DNA of 38,776 nt, taken from NCBI GenBank assembly GCA_903887045.1, contig CAISOD010000026.1:1-38776 (forward strand), given 5' to 3'. This DNA is from an uncultured Gammaproteobacteria bacterium (GTDB lineage: Bacteria > Pseudomonadota > Gammaproteobacteria > Pseudomonadales > Pseudohongiellaceae). Below are positions 6,851 to 14,720 of this stretch, piece by piece. The notes under the pieces were generated by a model, which was not told the DNA's origin, did not search any database, and saw nothing but the letters and a program-made list of their open reading frames with translations. The first letter of the stretch is position 1, and every line of letters begins with the position of its first letter. Both the position numbers and the translations under genes were made by a program.

Positions 6851-8734
6851 TCAGCGAGCCCATGGCGGCAGCGGGCAATCCAGCAATGCTGCCACGGTGC
6901 GCAGCAACATCGATTCAGTGTCTTTGACGGTGCCATCGTGATGCATGCAACTGACCATCGCCTTCAACAGTGCAGGCTTTTGTAATGGTTTCAAGGCACG
7001 CAAGGTGCGCACTGCCGAATCGAGTTGGCGGAAGTCACTGACCACCAGGTAATCCACCGGCAGCAAGCCCAAAAGCGTCCAAGCTGCCGCAAACGCCTGT
7101 GCAGCGGCCACGGCGTCCTGCTGCCCTGCCTGAGCCAGTGCGGCCAACAACAGCCGGCATTCCCCAGGGCACGCTGCCAGTTCACGCCGCTGCTTATCGA
7201 TAATCTGGCTTATCCCCAGGTGATGCCGAAGCAACGCACCCAGACTCCATTCGTGCAACGTCAACACAGCATCAACTGCCACCAGTTTCTCCAGCACGCG
7301 CAGGAAGTCATCCAACTGCGCAGGCGACAACTGTTTCAATGCCGGCTGCGCCAAATCAACCACGGTCTGATCAAGCGCGCGTGATTGCAGCCTGGCCAGC
7401 CGCAGTTGCTGCACCAACAACCTGAAGGATGGCGGCGATAACAACTGTTGCAACAGCGCCAGCTGCTTTCTCGCGGTGTCGGCGCCGGCATCAGCGATTA
7501 CGATGGCATACATCATCAATGCCGCTTCGAGCGTGGTATCGAGTTGTTGCCGCATTTCCGTGGGCAAAGCGTCCAGCTGTGCCCTGGCCTCGGCAATGTT
7601 GGCAGCGGTGGCGTTGCCGATGGATGCCACCACAGTCGATGCCAGCACCTCTTCCGGCCGTAGCGGCTGTGGCGTTGACTGTGCTTCCGGCGGCAGCGAC
7701 GACCACGAACGCTCACGCGGCTTTTCCGGATTGATCAATACGCCGTCCCAATTCGGATCTATGCGCCGGATGCGATCGGCCAATGGTGGGTGAGTGGCAA
7801 ACCAGCTGAAGCTGCGCTTCATCACACCATCACCGAACAACATGTGGCTGATCTCGGTTACCTCGTTCATCAGCAAGCGCGAGCCCAGGGGAAAGCCACC
7901 GATTTTTTTCAGCGCATTGCCGATGCCCTCAGGATTGCGGGTGAACTGCACAGCCGATGCGTCGGCCAGAAATTCACGCTGACGGCTGACGGCTGACTTG
8001 ATCAGGTTGCCAAACAGCACGCCGGTGTAACCAAGCACCGTGAACAAAAATCCCAACGCCACGACACCGCCTCCAAACTGGCTGCGCTGACGATTCACGC
8101 TGCGCGGAATGCGCAGCAGCACGCGGCCTAGCAAGCCGATAAGCAACAAGCCGTGCAACCAACCGACCAAACGCAGATTGAGCCGCATATCGCCGTTGAA
8201 AACATGGCTGAATTCATGGGCTATAACCCCCTGCAGTTCATCGCGATCCAGCAGGCGAATGGCGCCACGCGTAATGCCGATGACTGCATCCTGCTGGCGA
8301 TAGCCCGCAGCAAAAGCATTGATGGCGTCATCGTTGATCAGATAAACCGGCGGTACCGGCAGACCTGAGGCAATTGCCATTTCCTCGACCACATTGAGGA
8401 TTTTCAGCTCATCGTCCGCTGCTTGATTCCGCGTCAGCAGTATGCCCCCCATGCTGGCGGCGATGGCGCTGCCACCACTGCGCAGCTGTGCGATGCGATA
8501 CAGGGCACCGAGCACTACCACGCAAAGGATGACGGCAGCCACGCCGGCAAACACATCAAAACGCAGCGTGGTTGCCGTGGCATCGTTGCCCTGCGCTTGG
8601 ACATCAATCGTGGCAAACAACCACGCCGCCGGGAAACTGGTTATCAAAATCAAAGTGACTATGGCCACAGAGAACAACAGGGTCAGGCGCGCGGTGGAAC
8701 TGCGCGCCTGATCCTGCTGCTCGAAGAAATTCAT
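6851..8734 (-). CDS. M48-family membrane zinc protease with long C-terminal extension
   Basis: A 627-residue integral membrane metalloprotease. Two membrane segments near 17-42 and 60-80 precede the protease domain. The zinc site is complete: HEFSH with H173, E174, H177, and the third ligand Glu254 in REFLADA. Hydrophobic segments at about 190-210 and 222-245 flank the active site, and the conserved THPPLADRI lies near 325. This layout is HtpX-like, but HtpX is about 290 residues. Here an extra ~280 residues, Leu/Ala/Gln-rich and predicted helical, follow with no recognisable motif. The gene follows lemA by 18 nt, a pairing seen in many bacteria, which implies joint action in membrane protein quality control. 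Confidence 0.92.
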   Translation of the reverse strand: MNFFEQQDQARSSTARLTLLFSVAIVTLILITSFPAAWLFATIDVQAQGNDATATTLRFDVFAGVAAVILCVVVLGALYRIAQLRSGGSAIAASMGGILLTRNQAADDELKILNVVEEMAIASGLPVPPVYLINDDAINAFAAGYRQQDAVIGITRGAIRLLDRDELQGVIAHEFSHVFNGDMRLNLRLVGWLHGLLLIGLLGRVLLRIPRSVNRQRSQFGGGVVALGFLFTVLGYTGVLFGNLIKSAVSRQREFLADASAVQFTRNPEGIGNALKKIGGFPLGSRLLMNEVTEISHMLFGDGVMKRSFSWFATHPPLADRIRRIDPNWDGVLINPEKPRERSWSSLPPEAQSTPQPLRPEEVLASTVVASIGNATAANIAEARAQLDALPTEMRQQLDTTLEAALMMYAIVIADAGADTARKQLALLQQLLSPPSFRLLVQQLRLARLQSRALDQTVVDLAQPALKQLSPAQLDDFLRVLEKLVAVDAVLTLHEWSLGALLRHHLGISQIIDKQRRELAACPGECRLLLAALAQAGQQDAVAAAQAFAAAWTLLGLLPVDYLVVSDFRQLDSAVRTLRALKPLQKPALLKAMVSCMHHDGTVKDTESMLLRTVAALLDCPLPPWAR

Positions 8735-8752
8735 GATGACGCGGAGCCAGCG

Positions 8753-9346
8753 TTACTGGAAGCTGACTTTGGGAGCTTCCTGGATGGCTTCGTTGTCGGC
8801 AAACTCAAGCAAGGTAGCATCGGCGCCGTGGCCAAACATGCCAGCCAGCATTACCGGCGGGAAGGTTTGCTTGTAGGTGTTGTAGGCCGTCACCGCATCG
8901 TTGAAAGCCTGCCGTGCGAACGCCACTTTGTTCTCTGTGCTGGTCAGCTCTTCCGATACCTGCATCATGTTCTGGTTGGCTTTCAGATCAGGGTAGGCCT
9001 CCATCACAACGCTGAGTCGGCCCAGCGCGCCTGCCAGTTGTCCTTCCGCCTGACCCAGTCCCGCCATGGCACCGGCATTGCCCGGTGCAGCGGCGGCTTT
9101 GTCGAGGCCGCTGACCGCCTGGTTGCGCGCCTTGATGACGGCTTCCAGCGTGCCACTCTCGTGCTGCATGTAGGCCTTGGCAGTTTCAACCAGGTTGGGG
9201 ATAAGGTCGTACCGGCGTTTCAACTGCACGGCGATCTGCGCAAACGAATTCGCATAGCGGTTTTTCAGCGTCACCAACTTGTTGTAGATGCCGATCACCG
9301 AGAACAGTACTGCCGCCAACACTACCAGTGTAATGATCGCACCCAT
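8753..9346 (-). CDS. lemA: LemA family protein
   Basis: A 197-residue protein with an N-terminal membrane anchor (about 2-20) followed by a long helical bundle. The family signature is clear: IGIYNKLVTLKNRYANSFAQ, QLKRRYDLIPNLVETAKAYM and a later LKANQNMMQVSEELTSTENK. The preceding AAGGAG ribosome site fixes the start. LemA proteins present a short periplasmic tail and a cytoplasmic helical domain. Their biochemical role is not settled. The gene is immediately upstream of the M48 protease, suggesting it is a partner or adaptor of that enzyme. Confidence 0.94.
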   Translation of the reverse strand: MGAIITLVVLAAVLFSVIGIYNKLVTLKNRYANSFAQIAVQLKRRYDLIPNLVETAKAYMQHESGTLEAVIKARNQAVSGLDKAAAAPGNAGAMAGLGQAEGQLAGALGRLSVVMEAYPDLKANQNMMQVSEELTSTENKVAFARQAFNDAVTAYNTYKQTFPPVMLAGMFGHGADATLLEFADNEAIQEAPKVSFQ

Positions 9347-9406
9347 GCTCTTTGCTCCTTTTTGTGGTTGTTCTGCATTCTACCGATCGCAATACCGGGA
9401 CTAATT

Positions 9407-9802
9407 TCAGGCGCCAACCTGATGCAACCAGTCCTGCAGATTGTAGTGGTTGGTCACCCGCGTAATGCGGCCATTGCTGATTTCAAAAAAAGTGCCTACC
9501 CGCAGACGGTAGGTTTGCCCCGCTGCCGGCGGCAGATCGCTGTCGGTGCTGAGGTACTCACCTGTCAGCATGAATTCTGCTGCCGCGCGGTTGCCGTCGG
9601 CGCTGTAAAAAATGCACGGCTCATGCACCTGCTCCTTGTAGCAGCGCTCCATGTGCTGCAGGAATTCACGGAACTTGCCCTTGCCATGGCGCGGATTGCC
9701 CTGGCAGGGATCATGCACGACGTTGTCATCCAACAATTCCAGCATGCCGTTGTAATCGCCTGCGTTGAAACACTGGTAGTACTGCTCGAGGATATTGCTC
9801 AT
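9407..9802 (-). CDS. SnoaL/NTF2-like protein (ketosteroid isomerase-related)
   Basis: A 131-residue single-domain protein. The N-terminal helix pattern EQYYQCFNAGDYNGMLELL, followed by DDNVVHDPCQG and a C-terminal FFEISNGRITRVTNHYNL, is typical of the SnoaL-like alpha+beta cone. No signal peptide, so cytoplasmic. Members include isomerases, cyclases and non-catalytic binding proteins, and I cannot assign a reaction. It lies 33 nt after the second PQQ dehydrogenase on the same strand, and 60 nt before lemA. Confidence 0.83.
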   Translation of the reverse strand: MSNILEQYYQCFNAGDYNGMLELLDDNVVHDPCQGNPRHGKGKFREFLQHMERCYKEQVHEPCIFYSADGNRAAAEFMLTGEYLSTDSDLPPAAGQTYRLRVGTFFEISNGRITRVTNHYNLQDWLHQVGA

Positions 9803-9835
9803 TGCTTGCTCACTTCTACTGCGTTGAAAAAACAG

Positions 9836-11968
9836 TTACTGGCCGGGTGGCGCGAACGGTGGTGCATCCCGCGCGGCTATCGCACGGTCCACCATGTAGG
9901 CGCGGATCAGCGCGGTGTCGGCGGGTGTCAGCTTGCCTTCAAACGACGCCATGCCCCTGTCCTTGCGGATTCCGCCCAGCACTACCTGATCGAAGGCCTC
10001 CTGACTGACCAGCAACGGCGAGCGGCGCAGATCCGGAAACATGCCGCGACTCGCACCACCATCACCATGACAGATACCGCAAGCGCCGCCGTACAGCGTG
10101 CCGCCTTTGGCTACATCGTCAATGGAAGCAGTCTGTGCGGGTGGAGCAAACGGTGCTTGGGTGTATTCGGCATTAGGCGGCAGTTGGGCTGTGCCACCGA
10201 GCTTGAACACCAGCAGGCGCGCATAGGTCGGCGCATAGTAGCCGCCGGGCGACTGGCCTCCAACCACCTGCGCCACATACTGCTCGCCATCAAGTTCATA
10301 GGAAATGGAACCGGCCGAAATACCTGCCTGCACCGGGTACGACCACAGTTGTTCGCCGGTGTCGGCCTTGAAAGCCAGCATTTCCCGCGTTACCGGATTG
10401 CCGGTGAACAACACGTTGCCGGCGGTTACTTGCATGCCCACCGAGGCGCCAGTGTCACGCTCGGACGTCCACACCGGCTTTGCCTGCACGGGATCCCACG
10501 CGATCACTTTGGTCTTGCCACCTCGCTGAATTGTATTGCCGGGTTCGTCGTAGGCCGCATCGCCACCAGTGAAGTTGACATTGAGGTTGAAGTTACCGGG
10601 GCTGCCAGCCGGATTGACGGTGTAGGCAATACTGCTTTCCCGCGCCGGGATGTACAGCAACCTGGTGAGCGGGCTGTAGGCCATCGGATGCCACGAGTGC
10701 GCGCCAGCAGGGCCCGGCTGGGCGATACGCGGCCCTTCTGCCAGCGTGTAACGCGCAGCATCGTTGATGACAGGACGCCCGGTGGCAAGATCGTAACCGG
10801 TAGTCCAGTTCACCGGCACGAAGTTGTTGGCAACCAGCAACTGGCCAGTGGCGGCGTCGAGCATGTAGTAGTAACCGCTCTTGGTGGCCTGCATCGCCAC
10901 GTGGCGCACAGCACCGTTGATTTCGATGTCAGCCAGCGTGATCTGCTGCACGGCATCAAAATCCCATTCTTCCTCCGGAATTTCCTGGTAATGCCATTTG
11001 TATTCACCGGTGTCGGCGTCTACGGCAACGATGGAAATCGTGAACAGGTTGTCGCCGCCTTCCGGGCTGCGCGCCTTTGCATTCCACGGCGCGCCATTGC
11101 CTACACCGAACAACACAAGATTGGTTTGGGGGTCATAGGTGATGCCATCCCAGGTGGAACCGCCGCCACCTTTTTCCCACCAGTTACCTGACCAGGTCTT
11201 CGCTGCCATTTCCATCGCCGGATTTTCGAAGCCATCGGCGGGATTGCCAGGCACTGTGTAGAAACGCCACACCTGCTCGCCGGTTTCAGCGTCGTAGGCG
11301 GATACATAACCACGGTAGATATACTCAGCTCCGCCGTTGCCGATGAACACCTTGCCGTTGGCCACGCGTGGCGCGCCGGTAATGGTGTAGAACTTCGACT
11401 GATCGGTGGTTACGGTACTCCATACTTCCTTGCCGGTAGCAGCATCAAGTGCCACCAGACGACCATCGTAAACGCCGACATAGATCTTGCCGTTCCAGGC
11501 GGCGAGACCACGATTCACTACATCGCAGCAGCCGCGTGAGCCGAATTCGCCGGGCACTTTCGGATCGTACGCCCACAACAGGGCGCCGGTTTTGGCATCG
11601 TACGCCTGCACCTTGCTCCAGGACTGTGAAACATAGATGACACCGTCGATCATCAGCGGTGTCGATTCCTGGCCGCGATTGGTGTCGAAGTCGGCAAACC
11701 ACGCGAGACCAAGCTGGCTGATGTTGTCAGGTGTGATCCGGCTGAGGCCGCTGTAGCGCTGTTCCTGGTAGCCACCACCGTACGTCATCCACTGGCCTGG
11801 TTCGCTCGCTGCATTGAGTAAACGCTCGCGGGTGACATTGGCGGCTGCCGGTACGGCGATCTGGCCAGCGGCGGATTCTGCCGCAGGCGGTGCAGCATTT
11901 TCACTGCCGCCACAGGCCACGAGTATCGCGGACAGTGTGGACACGGCGAGCAGACGGTACTTGAGCAT
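9836..11968 (-). CDS. Lipoprotein quinohaemoprotein (PQQ) alcohol dehydrogenase-like enzyme, copy 2
   Basis: A 710-residue paralog of the enzyme at 537-2675, with the same architecture. The ATG at 11968, preceded by GAGAGGAAA, starts a lipoprotein signal with lipobox LVAC (Cys19). Propeller domain: QESTP Glu (~101), adjacent cysteines C147-C148, GGAE, GNGAPWN, GGDN and WDFD. C-terminal cytochrome c with CGICH at 630-634 and probable axial Met673 in RGMASF. Both copies share the CCDVVNRG segment and the FENxAMEMAA segment, so they derive from one duplication or a common donor. Differences concentrate in substrate-facing loops, so the substrates may differ. PQQ synthesis genes are not in the window. 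Confidence 0.9.
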   Translation of the reverse strand: MLKYRLLAVSTLSAILVACGGSENAAPPAAESAAGQIAVPAAANVTRERLLNAASEPGQWMTYGGGYQEQRYSGLSRITPDNISQLGLAWFADFDTNRGQESTPLMIDGVIYVSQSWSKVQAYDAKTGALLWAYDPKVPGEFGSRGCCDVVNRGLAAWNGKIYVGVYDGRLVALDAATGKEVWSTVTTDQSKFYTITGAPRVANGKVFIGNGGAEYIYRGYVSAYDAETGEQVWRFYTVPGNPADGFENPAMEMAAKTWSGNWWEKGGGGSTWDGITYDPQTNLVLFGVGNGAPWNAKARSPEGGDNLFTISIVAVDADTGEYKWHYQEIPEEEWDFDAVQQITLADIEINGAVRHVAMQATKSGYYYMLDAATGQLLVANNFVPVNWTTGYDLATGRPVINDAARYTLAEGPRIAQPGPAGAHSWHPMAYSPLTRLLYIPARESSIAYTVNPAGSPGNFNLNVNFTGGDAAYDEPGNTIQRGGKTKVIAWDPVQAKPVWTSERDTGASVGMQVTAGNVLFTGNPVTREMLAFKADTGEQLWSYPVQAGISAGSISYELDGEQYVAQVVGGQSPGGYYAPTYARLLVFKLGGTAQLPPNAEYTQAPFAPPAQTASIDDVAKGGTLYGGACGICHGDGGASRGMFPDLRRSPLLVSQEAFDQVVLGGIRKDRGMASFEGKLTPADTALIRAYMVDRAIAARDAPPFAPPGQ

Positions 11969-12063
11969 GGCATTTCCTCTCATTGTTTTTATTGTCAAAA
12001 CAGGTAATGACTACTGCTTCGCAGATTCTCTCCACGCGTTCTGTTGGCCATTTTTCAATCGAC

Positions 12064-13806
12064 TCAATCAGCGCCGTGCATCATTTTGCGGATGAGTGGT
12101 GACAGCGCCAGCATTACCACTGCCACCGCCAGTGAGAGATAGCCAACTTGCGTATAGACATCAGCATAGGTGGCCTTGGCGGCTACCACGTCTATCAGCT
12201 GACCGCCGATGGTTTCAGCACCAGTGGTCTGCGCGATTACTCCGGAGAGATAGTTGCCAAGTCCGCTATAGAGAAACCAGGCGCCCATTGTCATGCCTAC
12301 TGCGCGAGCGGGAGCCAGTTTTGTCAGCGCCGACATACCGACTGGTGACACCATCAACTCGCCTATCGTGTGGATCCAGTAGATCAGGAAAATATAGAAG
12401 ACAGCCGTCATGCCATTGGCTCCCGACATTTTCATGCCGGCAACCAAAGCCAGGAAGCCCATGCCTGCCATCGCTACACCGAGCGCGAATTTCACTGGTG
12501 CCGACGGATTCAGTTTGCGGCGTGCCAGCGCAATCCATAGCCATGCCATCACTGGTCCGAATATCACGATGTACATGGCGTTCAAAGCCTGGAACACCGG
12601 TGTCGGGACACTCAAGCCGAAGATAGTGCGATCAACCAGTCGATCAGTAAACAGTGTCAGCGATGAGCCCGCCTGTTCAAACAATGCCCAGAAAGGAATC
12701 TGCGCCAGGATGAAATAAATGCTGGCGAGCATACGATCGCGCTCTTCGCCACGACAACTGACGAAGGCATAGCCGATCAGCACAACGAGGATGGCCAAGC
12801 CGAGCAGACCGACATAGTTTTCTTCGACGAGGTGGGCATTCATCACTACCAGCATCGACACTGTGATCACTGCCAGTCCGGAAAGGTAGCACAACTGTTC
12901 GACTGTCAGCGGGCCGAATACTTTCTTGCGCAAGAGCGCTGGGTTGGGCGGCTCTGCCTTGCCTTCCAGCCAGTGCTGGAAGCGGAGGAAGACGGTCAGT
13001 CCGAGCAACATGCCGATTCCGGCCAAACCGAAGCCGTACTTCCAGCCCCACGCGATACCGAGATAGCCGCACAACACCGACGACAGGAAAGCGCCGAGGT
13101 TGATTCCCATGTAAAAGATCGTAAAGCCGGAGTCTCGGCGACTGTCACCAAAACCGTACAGCGCTCCAACGATAGTCGAGATATTGGCTTTGAGAAAGCC
13201 GACTCCGGCAATGATCAGTGCGAGCGACAGGTACATGACGTTCTGGTAAAAAGTTTCGGTCTCCACCCGCAACGTGAAATCTGTCACTGGCACTGTCGCC
13301 GGCAATCCGACCGCCGCCGGATTGGCGATCAGCATGGCGGTAGCGCCTTCATTGAAGCGAATCGTTGAAGTGCCTTGTGAAGACACCACGACCTGATTGG
13401 CATCACCCCCGCGGCCATCGAGTGTCAGTTGGTAATCCTGCCCTTGGTAGGTCATCAGCTGACGCGAGCCGCTTCCTTCAAACGCCATGCCGCAGTGGCC
13501 CAACACCAGCAGGATGGCCCCGAATGTCACCGCTTTCCGCGAGCCGAGGTATTTGTCAGCCAGCGTGCCGCCGATAATTGTCATCACATACACCAATGCA
13601 GTGTAGGCGCCGTACAGTACGTTGGAGCGTTCGTCACTGAAGAGGAAATGCTGGGTCAGGTACAGAATCAGCAGGCTGCGCATGCCGTAATAGGAAAAGC
13701 GTTCCCACATTTCGGTAAGAAACAGGATCAACAATCCACGAGGATGACCCAGCAGCATGGTCCCGCTGGGCGGGGCGGCTGTCGGGGTCGATTGGGGGTG
13801 GCTCAT
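12064..13806 (-). CDS. POT/PTR2-family proton-dependent oligopeptide transporter with extra loop domain
   Basis: A 580-residue polytopic carrier of the major facilitator superfamily. The start at 13806 has a GGAG ribosome site and puts the first helix near residue 22. Hallmarks: ExxER proton-coupling motif (E32-M-W-E35-R36) within FLTEMWERFSYYGMRS, and the second PTR2 signature FYMGINLGAF (231-240). Between helices 3 and 4 there is a hydrophilic insertion of about 75 residues (roughly 112-186), rich in Gly, Thr and Gln, that should face the periplasm. Typical bacterial POT proteins are about 450-520 residues and lack it. Likely substrate is di- or tripeptides. Transcribed divergently from the TetR gene. 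Confidence 0.92.
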   Translation of the reverse strand: MSHPQSTPTAAPPSGTMLLGHPRGLLILFLTEMWERFSYYGMRSLLILYLTQHFLFSDERSNVLYGAYTALVYVMTIIGGTLADKYLGSRKAVTFGAILLVLGHCGMAFEGSGSRQLMTYQGQDYQLTLDGRGGDANQVVVSSQGTSTIRFNEGATAMLIANPAAVGLPATVPVTDFTLRVETETFYQNVMYLSLALIIAGVGFLKANISTIVGALYGFGDSRRDSGFTIFYMGINLGAFLSSVLCGYLGIAWGWKYGFGLAGIGMLLGLTVFLRFQHWLEGKAEPPNPALLRKKVFGPLTVEQLCYLSGLAVITVSMLVVMNAHLVEENYVGLLGLAILVVLIGYAFVSCRGEERDRMLASIYFILAQIPFWALFEQAGSSLTLFTDRLVDRTIFGLSVPTPVFQALNAMYIVIFGPVMAWLWIALARRKLNPSAPVKFALGVAMAGMGFLALVAGMKMSGANGMTAVFYIFLIYWIHTIGELMVSPVGMSALTKLAPARAVGMTMGAWFLYSGLGNYLSGVIAQTTGAETIGGQLIDVVAAKATYADVYTQVGYLSLAVAVVMLALSPLIRKMMHGAD

Positions 13807-13952
13807 GCAAGGCTCCGCAAAGGTCAGGAATGTTGTCCCGATACTATGCAGGGCATGCAAGCAGGTGCAAGTGGAAGCGCTTGTTTTGGGCGCTGGGGGT
13901 CGGGTATGGTGATCGCCGACGCCCTCCGGCGTGACCCGAAAACATTATCAGA

Positions 13953-13963
13953 AGAATGATTCT
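13953..13963. promoter_or_regulatory. Small palindrome, candidate TetR operator
   Basis: AGAAT-G-ATTCT is an 11-bp perfect palindrome ending 8 bp before the GTG start of the TetR gene, in the divergent promoter region shared with the transporter. TetR-family proteins often bind a palindrome here to repress themselves and a neighbour. The site is short, so chance is possible. Confidence 0.3.
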
Positions 13964-13971
13964 ACTTTTGC

Positions 13972-14637
13972 GTGAATAAGCCCAGTCTATCCCCCCAGAT
14001 CTACGGCCTTGCCATCAAACAGGAACGCGGTCAGCTGACGTATGACAAGCTGATCACGACCGGTTTCCGCATGCTGGAACTGCATGACCTGCAGGACATC
14101 TCGATAGCGGAACTCACCCGCGAAGCCGGCTACTCAGTGGGTGCTTTCTACTCGCGTTTCCGCAGCAAGGACGAATTCTTCGATGCGCTCGTAGCCAAGC
14201 ATCTGGAAACCCGTACCGGCACCCAGATTCACCTGTTTTCCACACTGCCCACTGCAACCCTGTTGGTGGAACTGATTCGCAACGTAGTGAATTATTACTG
14301 GGAACACCGAAAATTCTGGCGTGCCGTGCTGGTGCGCAGCGTACGCGATTCCGATTTCTGGGAACCGATACGCCGCCACGGCCACGAATTCACCGGCCGT
14401 TTCATTGAACGCGTAAACAACGAAATCGGCCGCAGCCTCACCTCCACTGAGGAGGCCAATATCGCCTTCGCTTTCCAGGTGCTGCTTGGCACCATCAACA
14501 GCACCATCATCAACCAGCCCGGCCCGATCTTCATGGGGCAACGCCTTTTCATTGAGGAATTGGCCCGCGCATTCACGCTGATCTCGGACTTCGACAACCT
14601 GGTCAAAACAAAGAATCCGAAACACAAGGCCCGCTAG
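13972..14637 (+). CDS. TetR/AcrR-family transcriptional regulator
   Basis: A 221-residue repressor-type regulator. Start is GTG; the first internal ATG would remove the DNA-binding helices. The helix-turn-helix occupies about 24-68, with the family pattern ISIAELTREAGYSVGAFYSR followed by FRSKDEFFDALVA. The C-terminal domain (about 80-205) is the variable ligand-binding part and gives no clue to the effector. It diverges from the POT transporter and is followed 83 nt later by the sulfatase operon in the same direction, so either may be its target. Ribosome site is weak. Confidence 0.9.
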   Translation: MNKPSLSPQIYGLAIKQERGQLTYDKLITTGFRMLELHDLQDISIAELTREAGYSVGAFYSRFRSKDEFFDALVAKHLETRTGTQIHLFSTLPTATLLVELIRNVVNYYWEHRKFWRAVLVRSVRDSDFWEPIRRHGHEFTGRFIERVNNEIGRSLTSTEEANIAFAFQVLLGTINSTIINQPGPIFMGQRLFIEELARAFTLISDFDNLVKTKNPKHKAR

Positions 14638-14720
14638 CACCTCTCGCAGCCGGTTGATGGGGGCCTGAACCACACTACCGCAGCACTGAACGATAATTGC
14701 CAAAGAGCCGGGAGAACGCC

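Noticed and set aside
8423-11191. A 922-residue open frame on the plus strand
   Set aside because: It runs antisense across the M48, lemA, SnoaL and dehydrogenase genes, which have strong motifs, and its translation shows no domain, signal or consistent composition. It reflects codon bias of the opposite strand.
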